Source of the DNA: Pseudalkalibacillus sp. SCS-8 | GTDB taxonomy: Bacteria; Bacillota; Bacilli; Bacillales; Fictibacillaceae | Reading direction: 5' to 3' | Assembly (NCBI RefSeq): GCF_040126055.1 | Contig: NZ_CP143541.1 | Coordinates: 1,860,001 to 1,924,000, forward strand | DNA: 64,000 bases | Shown here: in pieces, positions 24,404 to 32,977 of the stretch | Layout of the letters: each line of letters begins with the position of its first letter | Numbering within the stretch: the first letter of the stretch is position 1 | Translations under genes and position numbers: made by a program | The notes under the pieces: generated by a model | What the model was told of the DNA's origin: nothing | Seen by the model: only the letters and a program-made list of their open reading frames with translations | Databases searched by the model: none

Positions 24404-25213
24404 ATGGAACGCTTAATCTACTTATATGGATTTATACGATCTTCTGAATTAACACACAGTTCCTTACCTTCACTAGAAGGTTTCGATCGTAAATCCGAAC
24501 TTTACCCGATACAAGGGAATACAATCACAGCAATCGTTTGTGGTTTGGATTCGAATGTATATACAGAAGAAACACTACAACAAAAGGTTGATCAGGATGT
24601 AGAGTGGTTGAAAAGGAAGGCCCTCCACCATCACGAAACCTTGCTTTCAATAAATGAATTTTTTAATCCTGTAATTCCGTTATCGTTTTGTACCGTCTAT
24701 AAGTCAGAAAATAGTTTAATCAATAAGATGATTGAAAATGAACAAATGATTTCTGAGACCTTGAACACACTTGATGGAACAGAAGAATGGAATCTGAAAA
24801 TCTACTGCGATCAGGATAAAGTAAGGGACGTTCTGAAGCAAAGCAGTAAAGAACTAGAAGCAAAAAGAAAAGAGATTCAAGCATTGCCACCAGGCAGGCA
24901 ATATTTCGAGAAGAAAAAACTTGATAAATGGGTAGAATCACAGCTTGAAAGTAAAAACAATCAAATTTGTGAGCGTATTCATGAGAAGCTGAAAGCATTC
25001 TCTATTCAACAAGAAGTTAAGAGCACATGGAGTAAAGAGGTTACTGGATCTAAAGATAAGATGGCCTGGAACAGTGTGTTTCTTCTTCCGGAACATAGGA
25101 TTAAAGACTATTTGAAAGAGATCGAACGAGAAGAAAGGGCGCACGGAAATAACGGATGGCGATTTGAAGTATCAGGTCCGTGGCCAGCCTATCACTTTTC
25201 GAGTATATCTTAG
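24404..25213 (+). CDS. gvpL: gas vesicle protein GvpL (GvpF/L family)
   Basis: A 269-residue paralogue of GvpF. It starts RLIYLYGFIRSSEL, has FNPVIPLSFCTVYKSENSLI in the same place as GvpF, MAWNSVFLLPEHRIKDYLKE, and the same ending FEVSGPWPAYHFSS. GvpL interacts with many accessory proteins in haloarchaea and is thought to act as an assembly hub. It lies 10 nt after gvpG with a GAGGAGAAG ribosome site. Confidence 0.95.
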   Translation: MERLIYLYGFIRSSELTHSSLPSLEGFDRKSELYPIQGNTITAIVCGLDSNVYTEETLQQKVDQDVEWLKRKALHHHETLLSINEFFNPVIPLSFCTVYKSENSLINKMIENEQMISETLNTLDGTEEWNLKIYCDQDKVRDVLKQSSKELEAKRKEIQALPPGRQYFEKKKLDKWVESQLESKNNQICERIHEKLKAFSIQQEVKSTWSKEVTGSKDKMAWNSVFLLPEHRIKDYLKEIEREERAHGNNGWRFEVSGPWPAYHFSSIS

Positions 25214-25231
25214 AAATGAGGGATGGATCGT

Positions 25232-25498
25232 ATGTCCCCGAGGCAATCAATTGAAAATAAAGAAGTGGCACTTGTTGATATTCTAGATGTCGTTCTGGAT
25301 AAAGGGGTTGCAATCAGAGGAGATATACTGATTTCGATTGCTGGAATCGATCTTGTTTATTTGGATTTGAAGGTATTGATCTCTTCAGTTGAAACCCTCG
25401 TGAATAACAGTGAATCTGAAAATATGGAGTTTAAAGAAGGTGATATGTGCCATGCATCAAGGTCATCAAACCAACTCACAAATCAATATCGATCCTGA
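25232..25498 (+). CDS. gvpS: gas vesicle protein GvpS (minor GvpA-family subunit)
   Basis: An 88-residue GvpA-family protein with VALVDILDVVLDKGVAIRGD and GIDLVYLDLKVLISSVETLV. The order before gvpK and the MSxxQSxENK start match B. megaterium GvpS. Minor GvpA-like subunits are thought to nucleate or cap the vesicle. ATG 25232 has better spacing from GAGG than ATG 25223. The last 47 nt overlap gvpK in another frame. Confidence 0.92.
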   Translation: MSPRQSIENKEVALVDILDVVLDKGVAIRGDILISIAGIDLVYLDLKVLISSVETLVNNSESENMEFKEGDMCHASRSSNQLTNQYRS

Positions 25499-25736
25499 TA
25501 ACGCTCAACAGGGTCTTGCACAATTGGTCATGACTGTAATTGAACTGTTGAGACAAACCATTGAGCGTCAAGCGATGAGAAGAGTAGAAGGCGGGACACT
25601 TACAGATGAACAAGTAGAGCAACTAGGTGTCGCCCTCATGAATTTAGAAGAAAAAATGGAAGACCTGAAAGAAATATTTGATTTGAAGGAAGAAGACTTG
25701 AACATCGATTTAGGTCCGCTAGGGAATTTGCTTTAA
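25452..25736 (+). CDS. gvpK: gas vesicle protein GvpK
   Basis: A 94-residue GvpK homologue: INIDPDNAQQGLAQLVMTVI, ELLRQTIERQAMRRVEGGTL, then VALMNLEEKMEDLKEIF and the conserved ending DLNIDLGPLGNLL. The start is the ATG at 25452 after AAGGTG, overlapping gvpS by 47 nt. GvpK is a required accessory protein whose mechanism is unclear. Confidence 0.95.
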   Translation: MHQGHQTNSQINIDPDNAQQGLAQLVMTVIELLRQTIERQAMRRVEGGTLTDEQVEQLGVALMNLEEKMEDLKEIFDLKEEDLNIDLGPLGNLL

Positions 25737-25785
25737 TCCGAATTTAACAGACTCCTGCCAAAAGCGGCATAAGGAGGGAAATCGT

Positions 25786-26124
25786 ATGTCTATAGAACAT
25801 CCTGGACAATCTCATTCAATCGTCGATGTCTTGGAGAAAGTATTAGATAAAGGTGTTGTTGTTGCCGGTGATATACGAGTAGGTCTTGCTGATGTTGAAC
25901 TATTATCGATAAAAATCCGTTTGATCATCGCATCGGTCGATAAGGCGAAGGAAATCGGCATGGACTGGTGGGAAACGGATCCTTATTTAAGTTCTAAGGC
26001 AGCCGAAAAACAAACCCAAGCATTAGAAGAAGAGAACAATGAACTGAAAGAACGCCTGGAGAAGCTGGAGAACAGTCTTCTCCAAACAAACAGATGGAAT
26101 GCAAATGAGGAGGGGAAAGAATGA
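25786..26124 (+). CDS. gvpJ: gas vesicle protein GvpJ (GvpA family with coiled-coil tail)
   Basis: A 112-residue protein: a GvpA-type domain (IVDVLEKVLDKGVVVAGDIR, VELLSIKIRLIIASVDKAKE) and a C-terminal coiled coil (LEEENNELKERLEKLENSLL). GvpJ is a minor shell component thought to be involved in initiation or tip formation. An AAGGAGG ribosome site precedes the ATG, and the stop overlaps the next start (ATGA). Confidence 0.93.
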   Translation: MSIEHPGQSHSIVDVLEKVLDKGVVVAGDIRVGLADVELLSIKIRLIIASVDKAKEIGMDWWETDPYLSSKAAEKQTQALEEENNELKERLEKLENSLLQTNRWNANEEGKE

Positions 26125-26534
26125 CGACAATTGCTCAGACTGATAAAGATAGTATATTAGAGTATTTTGTTAGAGCTTCAAATACAGAGGACTTATCTCT
26201 AGACATTACATTGAATGTAAAGGGAGCATTGATTTCAGGAACGATGATATCGGCTAAAGAGTATTTCGAAATATTGAGCGGGAAACTGGAAAACGGAAGC
26301 AAATCCGCTCAAAAACTTAGTGAAGAGTTTGCCGCGGCAAGTGATGCGGCAGAAAAGCAAGATAATAGAGAAGTCGATTATATTCATATGAAGAATACAC
26401 GGGTATATTGTGGTGACCGTCATCCGACGCCATCCAAAGGGAAGATTCTCTGGAGAGGGAAGCTGGATCAAATTGACGGATTCTTTCCAGGTAAGATTTC
26501 AGAATCAAAAAATGATTCGAAAGAGGAATCCTGA
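26121..26534 (+). CDS. gvpU: gas vesicle protein GvpU
   Basis: A 137-residue protein matching GvpU: DSILEYFVRASNTEDLSLDI, TLNVKGALISGTMISAKEYF and a conserved VYCGDRHPTPSKGKILWRGK motif. It is coupled to gvpJ by a 4-nt overlap and is the last gene of the cluster. In B. megaterium gvpT lies between gvpJ and gvpU; no gvpT is present here. Its role is regulatory or accessory. Confidence 0.88.
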   Translation: MTTIAQTDKDSILEYFVRASNTEDLSLDITLNVKGALISGTMISAKEYFEILSGKLENGSKSAQKLSEEFAAASDAAEKQDNREVDYIHMKNTRVYCGDRHPTPSKGKILWRGKLDQIDGFFPGKISESKNDSKEES

Positions 26535-26554
26535 CCAATAATGCCAAAAGAAAT

Positions 26555-26577
26555 CCCCCTGAATTTCTCAGGGGGAA
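26555..26577. terminator. hairpin after gvpU
   Basis: A 9-bp perfect stem TCCCCCTGA / TCAGGGGGA with a 5-nt loop. A T-rich tract (TTTCTTTT) follows it on the minus strand rather than the plus strand. Confidence 0.65.
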
Positions 26578-26584
26578 ACAAGTA

Positions 26585-26692
26585 TTAACCAATAACATGA
26601 CTTGTCATGCCAAGAAAAGAACCTGCAAAAATGCTTACGATGACCAGGCGCTTCCGGAACAAGGTGAACCCTCCAAACATAATAAAATCCAT
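26585..26692 (-). CDS. possible 35-residue membrane peptide
   Basis: A short frame, MDFIMFGGFTLFRKRLVIVS then IFAGSFLGMTSHVIG, with one hydrophobic segment, followed immediately by the hairpin at 26555-26577 with its T tract in this orientation. There is no clear ribosome site, so it may be a remnant. No family recognised. Confidence 0.3.
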   Translation of the reverse strand: MDFIMFGGFTLFRKRLVIVSIFAGSFLGMTSHVIG

Positions 26693-26833
26693 TGGGCTAA
26701 TTACGACTGTACAGTATTAATTACCTTTTGCCGTAAATTTTAAACCTCTTCAAAAAGATGGTAAATATCAAGTTGCTTATATGTTCTATAAGAGACACAT
26801 AAGTTTATCTTATTGAACTGAAATGCGTTCAAT

Positions 26834-26868
26834 AAAAAAAGCTGACTCGAAATCAATCCAGTCAGCTT
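26834..26868 (-). terminator. terminator after the CDDC-tail gene
   Basis: AAGCTGACT / AGTCAGCTT stem, with a T run on the minus strand, 25 nt beyond the stop at 26893. Confidence 0.85.
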
Positions 26869-26892
26869 ATCTCTCATCCATGAGTCCTTACT

Positions 26893-27171
26893 TTATTCAA
26901 CTGCTACATTATCACAATCGTCACAATAGACATTCTCAATCAATATGTTTTTCGATTCAAAAAACTCTTTAACCTTATCATTGGATAACAATTGACTCAC
27001 AATAAAGCCGTGACGACTAGGGTCCCTAAGCAGTTCTTGGTCGTAGGTTTGCAGGTTCCAACGGCCTTGTTCGTGTGACCACTGCATTAACATCGTATAG
27101 AGACGGCCATTATATACAAAAGCGAACCGCACTTCGTCATTTTGATAAGAGCGTATAACAATCGATTCCAT
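26893..27171 (-). CDS. hypothetical protein with CDDC C-terminal motif
   Basis: A 92-residue soluble protein: MESIVIRSYQNDEVRFAFVY, GRLYTMLMQWSHEQGRWNLQ, and a C-terminal YCDDCDNVAVE. The CxxC near the end could bind metal or act in redox. No family recognised. ATG 27171 after AAGG is preferred over ATG 27192. It is a single-gene unit with its own terminator. Confidence 0.65.
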   Translation of the reverse strand: MESIVIRSYQNDEVRFAFVYNGRLYTMLMQWSHEQGRWNLQTYDQELLRDPSRHGFIVSQLLSNDKVKEFFESKNILIENVYCDDCDNVAVE

Positions 27172-27560
27172 GCTACAACCTTCTTTCTTCAAGAGAATAA
27201 CTTCTTAGCGTGAGTCTTGGTTCTCAGTGAGGAGACAAGCTGTCGAACAGAATTTATAGAGAACGATTCTTTCGAAAACGGAATAGTCGGGGGTTGATGA
27301 TAACGTAGAGTGATGGATGATAAATAAGAATGGATGATCGAAAGCAAGAAGACTCTAACGAAAATTTAACGTTCGTAAAAAACATCTACCCTCAGTATAT
27401 CGGAGATTCTCGTATAAATAAATGTTTCTTTCTTAAAATTAGTACAATTTTAAATAAACAGCCGAATATTACTATCCAATAAGACAAGTATTGAATAGAT
27501 ATTACAAAAACAAGGAATTTGATAGGATACCAATATACTCATTCCCACTGAATAGACATA
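27172..27560. other. gene-free stretch
   Basis: About 390 AT-rich bases upstream of the CDDC-tail gene and downstream of ykpA. Short frames exist but lack ribosome sites. No riboswitch or repeat is recognised. Confidence 0.5.
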
Positions 27561-27563
27561 GAA

Positions 27564-27590
27564 AACCACCCATCATTTTGAAGGGTGGTT
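27564..27590 (-). terminator. terminator of the ykpA gene
   Basis: AACCACCC / GGGTGGTT stem 10 nt beyond the stop codon. Confidence 0.75.
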
Positions 27591-27599
27591 GGAAAGTTT

Positions 27600-29222
<1,623 letters not shown>

Positions 29223-29401
29223 TTAACATTCCTCCAAAAATCAGCTACGTGGAGATTATATCACGTTCTTTTAATTAGAGCGAGGCAGGTGGCAATTCGT
29301 ACGTTAAGATCATTGCAAAAACGAATCAACATGATATAGTTGTTATAAATATATCAACTTATTTAGGGTTGTTAGATTTACAGCGACCAGGAGGTGACCG
29401 A

Positions 29402-30112
29402 ATGGTGATGCAATCGTGTGTATGTATTGCTTCTGATGTGAAAGACTCACGGAAAAAGAATAAGACAGAGCTGCTGGAATCGTTAATGTCTTGCATCAAG
29501 TCTCTGAATGATACTTATAAGGAAGATCTATTGGTTGATTTCGACATCCGTAATGGAGATGAATTGATTGGAGTAGTGAAGTCTTTTAAAAAAAGTTATG
29601 AGATCGCGGTTACGATGAAATCCATCCTTCAGAAATCCAACATCACGTTATATATCGGGTTGGGGCTTGGCGAGTTGGAAACATCCAATCCTACGATCCA
29701 CACGATGAATGGGTCAGCAATTTTGAATGCGTTCGATGCTAGAGATCGTTTTTTGAAAGAAAAACACCCGGATTCAAAACATTGGATTCTAGATGAAAAG
29801 GAGAGTTCCTTGTTCTTTTATGGGAAGGGGTACCCTTATCAAGCTTTGAATGCCCTCCATTTTGCCATTCAAGAGAAAAAAGAGAAACGAAGTGACAAAC
29901 AAAACGAAGTGATTTCTCTTGTGAAGAAAAAGCCAGATGCCACTTATGAACAAATCGGAAAAGAGCTCGGATATAAATCAGCTAAATCAACGGTATCCTA
30001 CTTGCTATCCAGGGCTCAATTCCACATCGTCAATGAGATGGAGAAGGGCTTGACTGATTTATTGAGAAACCTGCAAACAGAGAGGAGGAAGGGGGGACAA
30101 AACGATGCATGA
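29402..30112 (+). CDS. SatD family protein
   Basis: A 236-residue protein of the SatD family: CVCIASDVKDSRKKNKTELL, then VDFDIRNGDELIGVV and LYIGLGLGELE resemble a nucleotide-cyclase/GGDEF-like core. The C-terminus has a helix-turn-helix (DATYEQIGKELGYKSAKSTV). ATG 29402 follows an ideal AGGAGGTGA. The gene overlaps the DUF3307 gene by 8 nt, the usual pairing for this family. The function is unknown; the domain order suggests a DNA-binding sensor. Confidence 0.82.
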   Translation: MVMQSCVCIASDVKDSRKKNKTELLESLMSCIKSLNDTYKEDLLVDFDIRNGDELIGVVKSFKKSYEIAVTMKSILQKSNITLYIGLGLGELETSNPTIHTMNGSAILNAFDARDRFLKEKHPDSKHWILDEKESSLFFYGKGYPYQALNALHFAIQEKKEKRSDKQNEVISLVKKKPDATYEQIGKELGYKSAKSTVSYLLSRAQFHIVNEMEKGLTDLLRNLQTERRKGGQNDA

Positions 30113-30995
30113 ACTCCTATTTTTATTTCTTTTCACCCATTTTGCAGCTGATTTTCTATTTCAAACGAACCGTATGATTGAACTGAAAAAAAACAAAAAG
30201 CATAAAGGCTTGGGGCTACATATTCTTGTCCATTTCCTTCTGACTTCCGTCGGGGCTATCTTATTCATTTTCCTCACGCAGGGCGGTATGATCCTTATCA
30301 GTCAAATTTCCATAACGATCGTACTTGTTCTGATTAGTCATTATCTTATGGATTGGTTAAAGGAGTACCTCCTCTCGCAAGAACGCAGTGTGACATATTC
30401 AGCGACATTATTTCTTCTTGACCAAGTTCTTCACGTTTTCTTTATTATCTTGTTCTTCAACGTGACAGGACTGCTGTCCATTCCATGGTCTGAATATTTT
30501 GAGATCAGTATGACCTTCTTATTTGATGGAGTCGAAGTATCCAACCTTTCTAAGCTTCTATTAATCGGGATATTTCTTATCCTTGGAACAGAAGGAGCTG
30601 GATATTTATTAGGAATCCTTCTAAGGAATTTAGGGCCGAACCCAACACTGCATAAGGACATGTACAGCATTACAGATGAAAAGACAGAAATAAAATCCTC
30701 TTTCAACGAGAAAGGGGAAGAAGTGAATGAAGTAACGACGATCAGAACAGAACAATTCTATAAGGATTCTCCACAAAAAATCGGTCGATATATCGGTATG
30801 ATTGAACGAGTCCTCATAATTGTCTTCATTGTTCAAGGGATTCCTCATGGGATGACGTTCCTTATTGCCGTTAAATCATTGACGAGATTCAAGCAATTTG
30901 AAAGTAAGGATTTTGCCGAATATTATTTGATCGGTAGCTTACTGAGTGCCGGCATTGCAATTTTACTTGGATATGCTGTAGTAAGGGTGATTTGA
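30105..30995 (+). CDS. DUF3307 membrane protein
   Basis: A 296-residue membrane protein. It starts with HELLFLFLFTHFAADFLFQT, the DUF3307 motif with a membrane-embedded His and Asp, and has about seven membrane segments, with a charged cytoplasmic loop in the second half (TDEKTEIKSSFNEKGEEVNE). It is coupled to the SatD gene. No function is established; the pair is probably a small regulatory or transport module. Confidence 0.82.
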   Translation: MHELLFLFLFTHFAADFLFQTNRMIELKKNKKHKGLGLHILVHFLLTSVGAILFIFLTQGGMILISQISITIVLVLISHYLMDWLKEYLLSQERSVTYSATLFLLDQVLHVFFIILFFNVTGLLSIPWSEYFEISMTFLFDGVEVSNLSKLLLIGIFLILGTEGAGYLLGILLRNLGPNPTLHKDMYSITDEKTEIKSSFNEKGEEVNEVTTIRTEQFYKDSPQKIGRYIGMIERVLIIVFIVQGIPHGMTFLIAVKSLTRFKQFESKDFAEYYLIGSLLSAGIAILLGYAVVRVI

Positions 30996-31026
30996 TTCTT
31001 ACCAGCCGGATAACAAGTAAAGTTAA

Positions 31027-31060
31027 AAACAGACACCTAGAAAGGTGTCTGTTTCATTTT
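31027..31060. terminator. bidirectional terminator
   Basis: AAACAGACACC / GGTGTCTGTTT stem between convergent genes. Confidence 0.85.
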
Positions 31061-31071
31061 TCATAGCCTGA

Positions 31072-31575
31072 TTAATGATGAAGAGCAGGCTTTTTAGCTT
31101 GTGATTTTACTTCGTCCTGATTCGTATGACGGAATATCCAACGGTCCAATCCCAAAACGGCTGCGTTGGATCCAGCAACTATAATCAGGAAGCCTAGAAT
31201 AATCATGCTCGGATTTTGACCAGCTGAACCAGAAAAAATATATGAAAAGTTCATTATCAAACCCATTAATACGGAAAAGGTCGTGAACACCCCAAGGATG
31301 AGTGCAACGCCTACTAAAAACTCTCCCCACGGTACGAGGAAGTTAATGATGGACACATTCGGTAAGGCGACGTGTTCAATGAAATTCGCCCACCATGATT
31401 GGACAGCAGGGTGTTCACCTTCTGCTTTCGATAGTGCTCCTTTCAAATAACCTGTAGCATCAAATGAACCCGTGATCTTACCCCAACTGGCTTGTAACCA
31501 AACAAAACCTAGATAGATACGTATCAAAGTAAGAACGTATCTGGCTCCTTTATTCGTCCTTAAAAAGTTGATCAT
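31072..31575 (-). CDS. DoxX family membrane protein
   Basis: A 167-residue protein with four membrane helices: LIRIYLGFVWLQASWGKITG, then FLVPWGEFLVGVALILGVFT and MIILGFLIIVAGSNAAVLGL. The W/G pattern in helix 1 and GEFLVG in helix 2 are typical of DoxX, a family linked to quinone or thiosulfate redox and to stress resistance. A GGAGGT ribosome site precedes two adjacent ATGs; the second (31575) has the better spacing. Single-gene unit. Confidence 0.88.
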   Translation of the reverse strand: MINFLRTNKGARYVLTLIRIYLGFVWLQASWGKITGSFDATGYLKGALSKAEGEHPAVQSWWANFIEHVALPNVSIINFLVPWGEFLVGVALILGVFTTFSVLMGLIMNFSYIFSGSAGQNPSMIILGFLIIVAGSNAAVLGLDRWIFRHTNQDEVKSQAKKPALHH

Positions 31576-31787
31576 CATTTTACCTCCAGACTATTTGTTT
31601 ACCTAATGCAACATTTTGGATTATATGCACATTATAGGATTGACTTGATTAAAAGACAATACGGAATCCCATAATCATGACAAAACGCACACTAAAAAGG
31701 AAATTAACGGAAAGGAAGGGGATGTATAAATTTTATAATTGGTAAAAACCTAATTAATGAAGTGATTTAAACAAAGGAGGATCTGAT

Positions 31788-31979
31788 ATGAGTCATAAAC
31801 GGAATGACGGACAGCGTGCAGTGGAAAGAACTGCGAAGACAATTAAAGATGGCGCTGATACAGCATTTGATAGTGTACAAAACGCTGTTGAAGCAACTGA
31901 GAGTGCTGCTATGAATGCAGTAGATAAGACTGCTGATGCACTCAATAAACAAATCGAGAGAAACAAAGATCGTTTTTAA
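31788..31979 (+). CDS. small amphipathic helical protein
   Basis: A 63-residue protein with an ideal AAAGGAGGATCTGAT ribosome site. From residue 10 on it is a continuous Ala/Asp/Lys-rich helix (VERTAKTIKDGADTAFDSVQ, NAVEATESAAMNAVDKTADA) with an 11-residue-like repeat, as in apolipoprotein- or LEA-like stress proteins. No cysteine, no membrane segment. No named family recognised. A terminator shared with proC follows. Confidence 0.7.
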   Translation: MSHKRNDGQRAVERTAKTIKDGADTAFDSVQNAVEATESAAMNAVDKTADALNKQIERNKDRF

Positions 31980-32002
31980 GCAGGTTAAGGATGAAATATA
32001 AT

Positions 32003-32034
32003 GAGGCTGACCTTTTGGGTCAGCCTCTTTTTCT
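32003..32034. terminator. bidirectional terminator
   Basis: GAGGCTGACC / GGTCAGCCTC stem with a T run, between convergent genes. Confidence 0.88.
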
Positions 32035-32036
32035 TG

Positions 32037-32846
32037 TTATTCTTTCGTACTTTTACGGGCGTGTTCATTCGTCGCGATAATTGCATCTTTTATGATTTTC
32101 TTCAAGCTTTGTTCCTCAAGGACACTTACGCCAGCAGCGGTTGATCCTCCTGGTGTGGTGACCTGAGCTCTTAGTTCATCAGCATTGGTCCCGGTCTCAA
32201 GCATGGCGGCTGATCCACTGATCATTTTTGTTACAAGCCTTTTCGCTTGTTCGTTCGTTAATCCATATTCCTTTGCGGTCTCTTGGAGTGCTTCTGTAAC
32301 AAGATAAAGAAATGCAGGTGCACTTCCAGTAACGGCAGTTAAGTCGTGAACTTGCTGTTCAGTCAATTCTTCATACTCACCAATGGAAGAAAGGATATGT
32401 TCAATAATCTTCCGATGATGGTGTTCAATGCTTTTCCCACATGCGAAGGTGGTCATTGATTTTCCAATCAACGCAGCCGTATTGGGCATGAACCAACATA
32501 CTGGAGTATCTTCAGGTAAATGTACTTCCATTGTAGATGGATCAATTCCGGCTGCAACAGTTATGATAAGTTGTTTATCAAGATGGTTAGAAAGTTCTGA
32601 GAAGAGTGCTTCATGAGCTGATGGAGGTGCAGCGAGGATGATGACATCACTCTTATGTACGACTGATTTCCAATCGCTCGTAGTATGAACTTGATATTTT
32701 GTCTTTAGTTTTGATAGTCGTTCCTGATCTGATTTGTTAGACACCGTAATCGAGTTAAATGCAGTTTCTTCTTTATTCCTCAGACCGGATACGATCGCTT
32801 CTGCCATACGTCCAGCACCAATCATCAACAGATTATAGTTGGCCAT
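32037..32846 (-). CDS. proC: pyrroline-5-carboxylate reductase
   Basis: The last step of proline synthesis: NAD(P)H-dependent reduction of pyrroline-5-carboxylate to proline. The 269-residue protein has the N-terminal Rossmann motif LLMIGAGRMAEAIVSGL and the C-terminal ProC signature LRAQVTTPGGSTAAGVSVLE, with AVTGSAPAFLYLVTEAL before it. Bacilli often carry several ProC paralogues (ProG, ProH, ProI); I cannot decide which. Transcribed alone. Confidence 0.92.
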   Translation of the reverse strand: MANYNLLMIGAGRMAEAIVSGLRNKEETAFNSITVSNKSDQERLSKLKTKYQVHTTSDWKSVVHKSDVIILAAPPSAHEALFSELSNHLDKQLIITVAAGIDPSTMEVHLPEDTPVCWFMPNTAALIGKSMTTFACGKSIEHHHRKIIEHILSSIGEYEELTEQQVHDLTAVTGSAPAFLYLVTEALQETAKEYGLTNEQAKRLVTKMISGSAAMLETGTNADELRAQVTTPGGSTAAGVSVLEEQSLKKIIKDAIIATNEHARKSTKE

Positions 32847-32977
32847 TTCTCATCAATCCTTTCCCAATATAGCCATTCTTTAACGTTATCAAAACTCTTT
32901 TCTTTTTGAAAGCGATTCATTCCTATTGTGTAACGAAATGTTGGTCTTGAACGTCAAAAGGGGAAAGGGGGATTGTC

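Noticed and set aside
23369-25213. gvpF and gvpL considered as a duplication artefact
   Set aside because: They are divergent paralogues in all known clusters of this type and differ throughout.
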